From M2408 sp040386975 (GTDB lineage Bacteria > Bacteroidota > Bacteroidia > Flavobacteriales_D > Crocinitomicaceae), in the NCBI GenBank assembly GCA_040386975.1, contig JAZKEO010000012.1:43831-107830 (forward strand): a stretch of 64,000 nt of DNA, in the 5' to 3' direction. The translations under genes and the position numbers were made by a program. Of this stretch, positions 44,490-53,235 are shown in pieces (positions within the stretch are counted from its first letter, which is position 1; each line of letters starts with the position of its first letter). The notes under the pieces were generated by a model. It had not been told where the DNA came from. It did not search any database and saw only the letters and a list, made by a program, of their open reading frames with translations.

Positions 44490-45116
44490 ATGGAAACAAC
44501 AAATCATTTTATCCAAAAAGGAAAAATTCGCATCTATCATTTTCATAGAACCTTGGTTTATTTGAAAAAATACGGTCAAAGACGTTTTGGATCTGATTTC
44601 AAATTTTTCAAGGAAGATGAAGAAATTTTATATAAACTTTATCTATATGCCATTCATGACGTTACGAGTTGTGAAGAAAACGGAATTGATTTAAACAAGG
44701 GAATTTTACTAATTGGTCCCGTTGGATGTGGTAAAACTTCCCTCATGCAAGTGTTTAGTTTTTTGAATGAAGAAAAACGTTTTACATTAAGACCAACAAG
44801 AGAAATCACAGCCGAATTCATTCAAGATGGTTTTCAGGTTTTACAGAAATACGGTAAATCAAATAAAACCTACTGCTTTGATGATTTAGGTATAGAGCAA
44901 AGCATCAAACATTTCGGAAATGAAAGTAATGTGATTGCTGAAATTTTATTGAGTCGTTACGATTTCATGCGTTCAGCACGAGTTCTCACACATGCAACTA
45001 CCAATCTAAACGCCGATGAACTAGAAAAAATGTATGGTAATCGTGTTCGGTCAAGATTGAGGGAAATGTTCAACCTCATTACATTTCCAAGTACAGCACT
45101 TGACAAGCGAAAGTAA
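44490..45116 (+). CDS. DnaC-like AAA ATPase
   Basis: A 208-residue P-loop ATPase: Walker A GPVGCGKTS, Walker B TYCFDDLGIE, and a C-terminal ATTNLNADELEKMYGNRVRS resembling sensor/arginine regions of helicase loaders. Such proteins load the replicative helicase or act in element replication. It starts three bases after the replication-type gene. A 12-bp hairpin follows the stop. Confidence 0.85.
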   Translation: METTNHFIQKGKIRIYHFHRTLVYLKKYGQRRFGSDFKFFKEDEEILYKLYLYAIHDVTSCEENGIDLNKGILLIGPVGCGKTSLMQVFSFLNEEKRFTLRPTREITAEFIQDGFQVLQKYGKSNKTYCFDDLGIEQSIKHFGNESNVIAEILLSRYDFMRSARVLTHATTNLNADELEKMYGNRVRSRLREMFNLITFPSTALDKRK

Positions 45117-45142
45117 ATTGGGTAGGGAATCCCTGCCCAATT
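45116..45142 (+). repeat. Hairpin after the DnaC-like gene
   Basis: AATTGGGTAGGG (45116-45127) pairs with CCCTGCCCAATT (45131-45142) around AAT, with one T-G. No T-tract follows, so it may stabilise the mRNA end rather than end transcription. Confidence 0.6.
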
Positions 45143-45178
45143 ATAAACAATTAAAATTCAACTAATTAATAATAGATT

Positions 45179-45841
45179 ATGAAAAATAAAACTCCAAAAC
45201 TCGACACTTCTAAAATCGTTCAAGTCCAGTTAAAAGAAACCCAATATTACCAGGAAGAATATCCAAAAAAGCAAATTGTCTTGCATCATACTGTTTCCAA
45301 CGGCAATGCAAAAAGTGTGATGAATTGGTGGGCTTCAACTCCTGCAAAAATCGGAGTAGCATTTATAATTGATCGAGAAGGAATAATTTACCAATGCTTC
45401 AGCTCCAAACATTGGGCACACCATTTAGGAACAAAAGCCAAAATTAATAAGCAGCTCAATCAAGAATCTATCGGAATTGAATTGTGTTCCTGGGGTGGAT
45501 TAATCAGAAAAGAAAATTCAATGTTAAAAGGCTCTCCAAAATTCTTTTCATCAACTGGAACAGAAGTCCCCGCTTCTGAAGTTGTAAAACCGAAAAACCC
45601 ATTTCGAGGGTATTTGTATTTCCAAAAGTACACAGACAAACAATTAAAATCAATGCAAATTTTAGTAAATTACTTGTGTGAAGCTTACAATATTCCTAAA
45701 ACTTACAACGCTGATATGTGGGATTATTCTAGGATGGCCATAAAAGGCATTCCTGGAATATACTCGCATGTTTCTTTTAGAAAAGACAAATCAGATTGTT
45801 TTCCGCAAAAAGAATTGATTGAAATCCTAAAACAAATTTAG
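45179..45841 (+). CDS. N-acetylmuramoyl-L-alanine amidase (Amidase_2)
   Basis: A 220-residue peptidoglycan amidase. QIVLHHTVSNG holds the zinc His pair region, HWAHHLGT another zinc-site His, QESIGIELCSWGGL the conserved Glu, and SHVSFRKDKSDCFPQ the last zinc His and C-terminal conserved residues. No signal peptide is seen, as in many phage-type lysozymes of mobile elements. It probably opens the cell wall for transfer or release. A terminator follows. Confidence 0.88.
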   Translation: MKNKTPKLDTSKIVQVQLKETQYYQEEYPKKQIVLHHTVSNGNAKSVMNWWASTPAKIGVAFIIDREGIIYQCFSSKHWAHHLGTKAKINKQLNQESIGIELCSWGGLIRKENSMLKGSPKFFSSTGTEVPASEVVKPKNPFRGYLYFQKYTDKQLKSMQILVNYLCEAYNIPKTYNADMWDYSRMAIKGIPGIYSHVSFRKDKSDCFPQKELIEILKQI

Positions 45842-45848
45842 TGTATTA

Positions 45849-45888
45849 TTGCGTTTTGTGTAGGATTCTTATTCAAAACGCAATTTTT
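45849..45888 (+). terminator. Rho-independent terminator
   Basis: TTGCGTTTTG (45849-45858) pairs perfectly with CAAAACGCAA (45874-45883), followed by TTTTT. It ends the amidase gene. Confidence 0.9.
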
Positions 45889-46201
45889 AACTAGATTATT
45901 TTTCGCGAATCCCCTCTCGCAAAATTAAAGATTATTAATCATTGAAAAACAGTAGGTTAAATGTGTTTTTTGATAGCTTTTTTGTCGCAAAAATAGGATG
46001 TATTTGCGACAAACAGTTTAAAATTTAGAGAGAAAATCTAAATTAATAATTTGAATAAACGAATTTTTGCACAATAAATACACCTAGTTTATTATGCAAT
46101 TTCTAGTTTATTATTCTGATTTTGTTACAATTACTTCATTTATATTGAAATCAAGATTTTCATTGTGTTTTTTCTCATTGATACCATTGAAAGTTTTATC
46201 T

Positions 46202-46247
46202 TGCACAAAAACACGGCAATTAGACCTATTTACCGTGTTTTTGTGCA
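46202..46247. repeat. 15-bp perfect inverted repeat
   Basis: TGCACAAAAACACGG (46202-46216) is the exact complement of CCGTGTTTTTGTGCA (46233-46247) around 16 bases. It lies in a ~690-base gene-free stretch (45842-46528) before the restriction locus. No T-tract follows, so it may be a regulatory site or small RNA hairpin. Confidence 0.75.
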
Positions 46248-46383
46248 GAATCAGTTTTCGTAGATTAAATTTTATCTTAGTCGGAACTTGGTCGATGAAT
46301 AATAACACCAAATGGTTTTTTGTCGCAATAATATCCATTTTTTGGTAATAATCGCAACTTAAAACTTTGTTTTACAATGAAAT

Positions 46384-46484
46384 TTTGTAACAAATCTTGT
46401 CAATTTTTGTTACAAATTTAGGCGTGAAACAAAGACATTTATTTCATTTCAAATAACGCTAATTCAATTCTTTTTTTATCTTTG
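46384..46484 (+). promoter_or_regulatory. Inverted repeat and -7 box upstream of hsdM
   Basis: TTTGTAACAAA (46384-46394) and TTTGTTACAAA (46406-46416) are perfect inverted repeats, a candidate operator. TATCTTTG at 46477-46484 fits the -7 consensus and lies about 45 bases before hsdM. The -33 position has no clear TTTG. Confidence 0.55.
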
Positions 46485-46528
46485 TCTACCATTATTTACA
46501 ACTCCACCAATATAAATTTAGGCAATTC

Positions 46529-48082
46529 ATGGCAAAACAAACAAAATCGATTGAGGAAACACTTTGGGACTCAGCAAACAAACTTCGTGGTACAGTTGAA
46601 TCTTCTGAATACAAGCACGTAGTATTGAGCTTGATTTTCTTAAAATTTGCCAGTGATAAGTTTGAAGAACGTCGAAAAGAAATTGTTGCAGAAGGCAAAG
46701 AAAAGTTCTTAGAAATGGTGGAATTTTACACCATGAAAAACGTATTTTATTTACCCGAAGAAGCACGTTGGTCATACATCATTCAAAACTCGAAGCAAAA
46801 CGATATCGCTATCAAGATTGATACCGCTTTACACACCGTTGAAAAAAACAACCAGTCATTGCGAGGAGCTTTACCCGATAATTATTTCTCACGTTTAAAC
46901 ATGGACGTGAGTAAATTAGCAGCTTTATTAGACACTATCAACAACATTGACACACTAAAAGACAAACAGCAAGACATTGTTGGTCGAGTGTACGAATATT
47001 TTTTGAGCAAGTTTGCCATTGCTGAAGGAAAAGGAAAAGGCGAATTCTACACCCCAAAAAGTATTGTAAACCTTATTGCGGAAATGATTGAACCATACAA
47101 AGGAGTTATTTATGACCCTGCTTGTGGTTCAGGTGGTATGTTTGTACAATCCATGAAGTTTGTAGAAAGTCATCACGGAAACACCAAAAACATTGCGATT
47201 TACGGACAAGAATACACCGCAACCACTTACAAACTAGCCAAAATGAACTTGGCCATTCGTGGAATCAACGCCAATTTGGGAGCAGTTCCAGCTGACACAT
47301 TTGCCAAAGACCAACATCCAGATTTAAAAGCCGATTACATCATGGCGAACCCTCCTTTTAACCAAAAAGATTGGAGAGCTGCGACAGAATTAACCAAAGA
47401 TCCACGTTGGAGTGGTTACGAAGTACCTCCAACAAGTAATGCCAATTACGCTTGGATTTTAAACATGGTTTCTAAACTTTCTGAAAACGGAGTGGCTGGT
47501 TTTATCTTGGCAAACGGTGCACTTTCGGGCGGTGGTGAAGAATATAAAATCAGACGAAAACTCATTGAAAACAATTTGGTTGAAGCAATTGTGATTTTAC
47601 CACAAAATATGTTTTACACCACTGGGATTAGTGTTACTTTTTGGATTTTGAACAAAAACAAAAAAGAAAGAAACATCGATATCAATGGTAAACCAAAGAA
47701 ATACAGAAACCGTGAGGAAGAAGTTCTATTCATTGATTTAAGAGAATTGGGAATACCTTTCGAGAAAAAATACATTCAATTTTCAGAGGATGAAATAAAA
47801 CGAATTTCAGACAGTTATCATTTATGGCAACAAAATTCAGAAACTTATCAGGATGTCCCTGAATTTTGCTACTCAGCTAATAAAGAAGAAATTTTAGCAA
47901 AAGATTTTTCCTTAGTACCAAGTAAATACATTGAATTTGTAAATCGGGACGAAAACATTGATTTTGATGAAAAGATGCTTTCTTTAAAAGAAGATATTAC
48001 GGATTTATTAAAGGAAGAATCCAAATCACAAGCTGATTTATTAGGCGTTTTTAAAGAATTGGGCTATGAAATCGAATTATAA
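46529..48082 (+). CDS. hsdM: Type I restriction-modification methylase HsdM
   Basis: A 517-residue N6-adenine methyltransferase subunit. The N-terminal helical domain (SIEETLWDSANKLRGTVESS) precedes motif I YDPACGSGGMF and catalytic motif IV IMANPPF. It methylates host DNA together with HsdS, protecting it from HsdR. It overlaps hsdS by 17 bases. Confidence 0.96.
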   Translation: MAKQTKSIEETLWDSANKLRGTVESSEYKHVVLSLIFLKFASDKFEERRKEIVAEGKEKFLEMVEFYTMKNVFYLPEEARWSYIIQNSKQNDIAIKIDTALHTVEKNNQSLRGALPDNYFSRLNMDVSKLAALLDTINNIDTLKDKQQDIVGRVYEYFLSKFAIAEGKGKGEFYTPKSIVNLIAEMIEPYKGVIYDPACGSGGMFVQSMKFVESHHGNTKNIAIYGQEYTATTYKLAKMNLAIRGINANLGAVPADTFAKDQHPDLKADYIMANPPFNQKDWRAATELTKDPRWSGYEVPPTSNANYAWILNMVSKLSENGVAGFILANGALSGGGEEYKIRRKLIENNLVEAIVILPQNMFYTTGISVTFWILNKNKKERNIDINGKPKKYRNREEEVLFIDLRELGIPFEKKYIQFSEDEIKRISDSYHLWQQNSETYQDVPEFCYSANKEEILAKDFSLVPSKYIEFVNRDENIDFDEKMLSLKEDITDLLKEESKSQADLLGVFKELGYEIEL

Positions 48083-49217
48083 GAAGCTTCGTGATTTAAT
48101 TGACCTTGTAAAAATAAAAAACAAGGATGGAAAAGTTTCTAAACTTTTAGGAATCAATATTGACAAGTTTTTCATGCCTTCAGTAGCAAATGTTATTGGA
48201 ACGGATTTAACTGTTTATAGGATTGTTTCCAAAGGTCAATTTGCTTGTAATAGGATGCATGTTGGACGAGATTACCGAATTCCAATATCATTATCAACTT
48301 ACGAAGAAGATTTTATGGTTTCACCAGCCTACGATGTTTTTGAAATAAAAAATACGGATGAACTTTTGCCTGAATACCTCATGATGTGGTTTTCAAGAAA
48401 AGAATTCGACAGAAATGCTTGGTTTTATACAGACGCAGATGTGCGTGGAGGTTTACCTTGGTCTTCTTTTTGTGAAATAGAACTACCAGTTCCTTCTCCC
48501 GAAAAACAACAAGAAATTGTAAGCGAATTCAAGATCATTCAAAATCGAATCAAACTAAACGAAAACTTGTGTCAAAAATTAGATGAAACAGCACAGGCGA
48601 TTTATAAAAGATGGTTTGTCGAGTTTGAGTTTCCAAATGAAAATGGTTTGCCCTATAAAAGTTCGGGTGGTGAGATGATTGAAAGTGAGTTGGGAGAGAT
48701 TCCGAAGGGGTGGGAAACAGTATGCTTGAATGAAATGATTGAAGTGAAATATGGTAAAGATTATAAACATCTCAGTGAAGGAAACATTCCTTTATATGGC
48801 TCAGGTGGTGTAATGAGTTATGTAAATCAGTTTTTGTATGATAAACCTTCTATTTTAATACCCAGAAAAGGTTCTTTAAATAATATTTTATTTTTAACTA
48901 AACCTTTTTGGTCTGTAGATACAATGTTTTACTCAATATTCAAAAAAGAATGTAATGGATGTTATGTGTTTCATTTTTTGACAGCTTTAGATTTTACAGT
49001 CTTGAATGTTGGTTCGGCAGTACCAAGTATGACGACTGAATATTTAAACAATATGCAAATTATTAAACCTGATGAATATTTATTAATTGAATTTGAAAAT
49101 CTAATACATAACCTCTTTTCGCAAATCGATTTTAAAAAAAATCAAAATGAAAAATTGAATGAGTTTTTACAAGTTTTACTTGCAAAAATGACAAAAGTTG
49201 AAATTTTAATTGATTAA
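48066..49217 (+). CDS. hsdS: Type I restriction specificity subunit HsdS
   Basis: A 383-residue protein with two target-recognition domains. Each ends in conserved helices: SPEKQQEIVSEFKIIQNRIK and then AIYKRWFVEFEFPNENG link the halves, and LNEFLQVLLAKMTKVEI closes the second. It sets the DNA target of both methylation and cutting. The next gene, a reverse transcriptase, starts three bases after its stop, and hsdR lies only 7.7 kb downstream. Confidence 0.95.
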   Translation: MKSNYKKLRDLIDLVKIKNKDGKVSKLLGINIDKFFMPSVANVIGTDLTVYRIVSKGQFACNRMHVGRDYRIPISLSTYEEDFMVSPAYDVFEIKNTDELLPEYLMMWFSRKEFDRNAWFYTDADVRGGLPWSSFCEIELPVPSPEKQQEIVSEFKIIQNRIKLNENLCQKLDETAQAIYKRWFVEFEFPNENGLPYKSSGGEMIESELGEIPKGWETVCLNEMIEVKYGKDYKHLSEGNIPLYGSGGVMSYVNQFLYDKPSILIPRKGSLNNILFLTKPFWSVDTMFYSIFKKECNGCYVFHFLTALDFTVLNVGSAVPSMTTEYLNNMQIIKPDEYLLIEFENLIHNLFSQIDFKKNQNEKLNEFLQVLLAKMTKVEILID

Positions 49218-49220
49218 GTT

Positions 49221-50759
49221 ATGTATGATCAATCATTTAATGCAAAATCTTTTCAAGAAATTTTCGATATAGAAAATCGTAAAGGAAATAACGTTGAGAG
49301 CAGATTCAAAATTGATTTTTCAGAATCATTGGCTAAATTAAATCAAATTAAAACTATTTCCGAAAAACTTAAAGTTGAACTAGATAAAGATGAAAGGATA
49401 AAACTCTTAAAGGATAAAAGTACGCTTAAAAAACAAAGAAGTGAATTAATTGCTGAGGTTCTTGAAAAAGCTAGTAATAAAATTAAAAAACACAAAATAA
49501 TTTTAGAAGAAGGTGATGATTTTGGAGGACAAAGTTATGTTTTAGAAAATAATATCGAAAATTTTTTCATTTCAAAAAAAACACAATTAAACATCAATAA
49601 ATTATATGATGTTAAGCAGTCATCTCGCCATTCAATACTTAATGAGTTATTAGTTCAGTTGGAAGATAAATTTCCTAAGTACGTTTTGAGAACAGATATC
49701 AAAAAATTTTATGAATCTATTCCTCAAAAGCAGCTTCTTAGTAAGATTAATGATGATTATTTACTCAGTATTCAAACAAAAGAATATATTACTCAAATAT
49801 TAAAAGCTTATAGAGAGATTACAAATCAACCAGATTTAAATACTGCTAAAGGTATTCCAAGAGGTGTTGGTGTTAGTGCCTTTTTGGCTGAGTTATTTAT
49901 GAGAAAGATAGATAATAATATTCGCAATTTAGATGACTTAGTTTATTATTGTAGATATGTTGATGATATTATTATAATTTTTATTCCTGAAAAAATTGAT
50001 AATGATAATAATCCTCTTGACAAAATCTTAAATCAAATAAAAGCTTTAATTAATGAATATGCTGGAAATGAATTTTTGATTAATGAAGAAAAGACAAAAA
50101 AATATTCTCTAACAGAGGGACTTAAAAATCTTGCTTTTGAAAAGCAGGTATATTTGGATGATGTTTTAATTTTGAAAGTGCCTATCCTAAACTCTAAACC
50201 AATTACATTTTTAGGATATAAAATTGGTTCTGTAAATAAAGAACATGGTACCACTCAGCTGGGAGGTACAATAAAAACTAAACCATCAAATGTGTTTTCG
50301 GTTGATATCTCAGAAAATAAGTTGATTAAATATAAGACGAGAATCAAGCTTATGTTTAGTGATTTTAAGAAAAAAGCTTTCCCTACAATTAAAGACTTTA
50401 AACTACTCGAAGCAAGAATTCGATTCCTTACTTCAAATACAAAATTGAGAAATAGTAAAAATTGTGTTTTTGTAGGTATTTATTATTCGAACATATTCGT
50501 CAACAATTTTAACTCTTTAGAAACTCTTGATAAAAGTCTTCATTATCATATTAATAGATCAGGTTTAGATACATCAAAAAAAAATAGTTTAAAAAAATAT
50601 TCTTTTAAAGATGGTTTTATTGGAAAGAAGTTTGAAATAATACCATTGCAAAATAGAACTTATTTAAATCATAATAAGAAAAAGTTAGATTCTAATAATT
50701 CAAGAAACAAAGGAATTTTAAAACACGGTCTTGCTGAAATTAATTCTATTTGGAAATGA
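49221..50759 (+). CDS. drt3a: Reverse transcriptase, DRT type 3 first RT (Drt3a-like, UG3)
   Basis: A 512-residue RT. Motif A is LRTDIKKFYESIPQ (~154-167), motif B GIPRGVGVSAFLAELF (~212-227), and motif C RYVDDIIIIF (~245) with the two catalytic Asp. Helical regions flank it at both ends. Its start is three bases after hsdS and it overlaps the next RT by ten bases. Two adjacent, different RTs plus an AC-tract ncRNA match DRT type 3 (UG3 with UG8). Assignment to UG3 is by position and pairing, not by a tree. Confidence 0.85.
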   Translation: MYDQSFNAKSFQEIFDIENRKGNNVESRFKIDFSESLAKLNQIKTISEKLKVELDKDERIKLLKDKSTLKKQRSELIAEVLEKASNKIKKHKIILEEGDDFGGQSYVLENNIENFFISKKTQLNINKLYDVKQSSRHSILNELLVQLEDKFPKYVLRTDIKKFYESIPQKQLLSKINDDYLLSIQTKEYITQILKAYREITNQPDLNTAKGIPRGVGVSAFLAELFMRKIDNNIRNLDDLVYYCRYVDDIIIIFIPEKIDNDNNPLDKILNQIKALINEYAGNEFLINEEKTKKYSLTEGLKNLAFEKQVYLDDVLILKVPILNSKPITFLGYKIGSVNKEHGTTQLGGTIKTKPSNVFSVDISENKLIKYKTRIKLMFSDFKKKAFPTIKDFKLLEARIRFLTSNTKLRNSKNCVFVGIYYSNIFVNNFNSLETLDKSLHYHINRSGLDTSKKNSLKKYSFKDGFIGKKFEIIPLQNRTYLNHNKKKLDSNNSRNKGILKHGLAEINSIWK

Positions 50760-53026
50760 TGAAACGAAATTCAAAAAAGATATTAGGTTATAAAAAAGAA
50801 AGGGTAGTCTTAGCTGATATTTTACCTTATGAAGTTCCTCCTTTTTTTTCGAATCGATTTTTTTATCATTTTTTAATCGATAATAAAATACAAATTTCAG
50901 AAGATCAGTTGAGATTTAAAAAAGAAGCATCAAAGACTTTAAGTTATTTAATTAGTATTCTTTTTGGTTTTGATAGAACAAACTGTATTACCTCGCAATT
51001 AGACTATGATTATTATACAATTAACGAAAAATCACTGTTAACAATACCCTTCAAATTTAAGATAACACATAAGGATTCTGATTTTCGAGAGCTTTCAGTT
51101 ATTCATCCAATTAATCAATTAAGTCTTGTTAATTTTTATGATAAGTACAAATATATCATTATAAAAAACTGTGAACTTAGCCCTTTTTCCTTAAGAAGAC
51201 CTTCTAAAATATCATCTTTAAAGTATTTTAAAGATAAGACGAATAAGTCAAAATTAGCCAATACTCCAGAATTAGAAGTCATAGAATCGAGTGACAAAGA
51301 ATATACTAGCCTAAAAACTTTTTTTTCCTATTCCAAATTTAGTAACATACATAAATTTTACGAATCTTACGATTTTCAAAAGACAGAAATGAAATTTGAT
51401 AATCTTTTAAAATTTGATATTTCAAGATGTTTTGATAGTATCTATACACATACTCTTCCTTGGGCACTATCAAATAAAAAGATTGTCAAAGAAAATTTGG
51501 ATTCAACAAAATTGTCTTTTGGTGGTAATTTCGACGTTGTAATGCAAAAAATGAATTACAATGAGACGAATGGAATAGTTATTGGTCCAGAGTTTTCTAG
51601 AATTTTTGCTGAATTGATTTTACAAAGAATAGATGAAAATGTCAGAAAATCTCTAATTAGTAAAAATTATATTTACAAAAAAGATTATGACATTTTCCGC
51701 TATGTTGACGATTATTTTCTTTTTTTTACAAATGAAGATGTGAAAAATGACATTTTGAGTATTTACAAGGTGAAATTAAAAGAGTATAATCTTTTTTTTA
51801 ACGATGCCAAAACAGTTTTACAGACAAAACCAATTATTACAAACATAACCATCGCAAAAGAGGAAATTAGGAAATTGGTAGAACAATCTATGATTTTCCG
51901 ATTTTCCGACAATGAACTTCCAAATCAAATTGGAGTAAAATATTATAATGCCAAAGATATTATTACTAACTATAAAGCAATCTTAGCAAATACTAATACA
52001 AGTTACAAAGATCTTCAAAATTATTTCCTTGCAATCATTTACAATAAGTTGAAGAATTTAGTTTTAGAGATTGGGAAAGAAGAAAAGATTTTTTTGAATT
52101 TAGTTGTTGAAAAAATTGCTCTAAAAAAAGAAATTGACTTATTAAATGGTATCGTCCCACCTGAATTATCGAGTCGTTTTGATGAGATACTTGTTGAAGT
52201 ATCTGAAAAAGGTAAGTTACTGGAGAATTTGAATAGTGAGGTTTATAAAAATATTAAAGAAATTATTGAATTGACATTTTTTATATATTCTGTTTTACCT
52301 AGAGTTACCTATTCAATAAAAGTGTGTCATATTCTATTTAGAATAATTGATTTCATAAAGAATCAAGAAAAAACAAAACAAAAATTTACCTCAAAATATC
52401 ATGTTGAACTTGAAAATGAGTTAAAAAGTATAGGTTTTGACTTTGATAAGAAACATATTCTTTTTAAACAAATATTTAATGGAATTTCATTAGTGTTCGG
52501 TAAAAACACTTCTAATGAATTTGCTGAAGTAGAAACCCTTTATTTGTTGCCGATAATTAATGAACTTGGTACTCATTATTCTCTTCCCGAAAAAACATTA
52601 ATAGAGCATTTCAGGGTTTTTAAACTTGTTGGCAAAAAAGAAGTTATCAATGAATTAAACTACTTTACAATTATCTCCATTTTAAATCATATAAAAAGAG
52701 ATATCAAATACAGTTCTCTTAGGAATCATTTACTCGAAATTATTCTTAAGAAACTATCTAAGTTTGATAAAAAATATGCAGAAGATGTTTTTTTACTAGT
52801 AGATTTACTTTCATGTCCTTATACTGGTACAACTGATGATGAGGTAAAACAGTTCAAAAAGAAAATTTTAGAAGCCATCAAATTTTATAGATCAAATATT
52901 CCTAACAATGACAAATTAGCATTTGTAGATAAATTTACTAATTTTGGAGCAAGTGGTTTTTTCAAATGGGAAAATGGCGATTTTGGAAAAGAATTAAACA
53001 CTAAACGAGGTCATGATGTTTATTAA
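50750..53026 (+). CDS. drt3b: Reverse transcriptase, DRT type 3 second RT (Drt3b-like, UG8)
   Basis: A 758-residue RT. Motif A is LKFDISRCFDSIYTHTLPWA (~220-239), motif B GIVIGPEFSRIFAELI (~275), motif C RYVDDYFLFF (~318). An extended C-terminal half of ~400 mainly helical residues follows. It starts inside the first RT and is followed by an ncRNA with an ACACACA stretch. In DRT3 the second RT is reported, as I recall, to make the complementary strand; not testable here. Confidence 0.85.
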   Translation: MEMMKRNSKKILGYKKERVVLADILPYEVPPFFSNRFFYHFLIDNKIQISEDQLRFKKEASKTLSYLISILFGFDRTNCITSQLDYDYYTINEKSLLTIPFKFKITHKDSDFRELSVIHPINQLSLVNFYDKYKYIIIKNCELSPFSLRRPSKISSLKYFKDKTNKSKLANTPELEVIESSDKEYTSLKTFFSYSKFSNIHKFYESYDFQKTEMKFDNLLKFDISRCFDSIYTHTLPWALSNKKIVKENLDSTKLSFGGNFDVVMQKMNYNETNGIVIGPEFSRIFAELILQRIDENVRKSLISKNYIYKKDYDIFRYVDDYFLFFTNEDVKNDILSIYKVKLKEYNLFFNDAKTVLQTKPIITNITIAKEEIRKLVEQSMIFRFSDNELPNQIGVKYYNAKDIITNYKAILANTNTSYKDLQNYFLAIIYNKLKNLVLEIGKEEKIFLNLVVEKIALKKEIDLLNGIVPPELSSRFDEILVEVSEKGKLLENLNSEVYKNIKEIIELTFFIYSVLPRVTYSIKVCHILFRIIDFIKNQEKTKQKFTSKYHVELENELKSIGFDFDKKHILFKQIFNGISLVFGKNTSNEFAEVETLYLLPIINELGTHYSLPEKTLIEHFRVFKLVGKKEVINELNYFTIISILNHIKRDIKYSSLRNHLLEIILKKLSKFDKKYAEDVFLLVDLLSCPYTGTTDDEVKQFKKKILEAIKFYRSNIPNNDKLAFVDKFTNFGASGFFKWENGDFGKELNTKRGHDVY

Positions 53027-53030
53027 AGAA

Positions 53031-53170
53031 TATATGGGGCAACCAATGTAATTAGTTAGCTTTTTGCATCTCTAAAACCGTTATTTACTAATTGAGGAAT
53101 TAGCACACACAAGCCCTCTTAAATCTCTAGTAGATTTTAAAGGATGGAGGTAGAGTCTTCATCCTTTTTT
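53031..53170 (+). ncRNA. Candidate DRT3 ncRNA
   Basis: Directly after the second RT. CTAATT (53088-53093) and AATTAG (53098-53103) form a hairpin with GAGG loop. ACACACA follows at 53105-53111, in a CACACACAAG context. GGGC (53037-53040) could pair with GCCC (53113-53116), or the GAGG loop with CCTC (53115-53118). A small hairpin AAATCT/AGATTT is at 53121-53137. The end is a 12-bp terminator stem (53139-53150 with 53156-53167) with six T. The 5' end is unknown. Confidence 0.75.
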
Positions 53171-53235
53171 GTTTTAAATTGTAAATTTGAATTTTTTACA
53201 TAGTTATATTTTTGTAATTAAACAGTTAAAATTAA

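Noticed and set aside
49221..53026. Retron or abortive-infection RT of the AbiA/AbiK type
   Set aside because: Two adjacent distinct RTs and an ncRNA after the second, with no msr/msd-like inverted repeat before an RT, fit DRT3 better.
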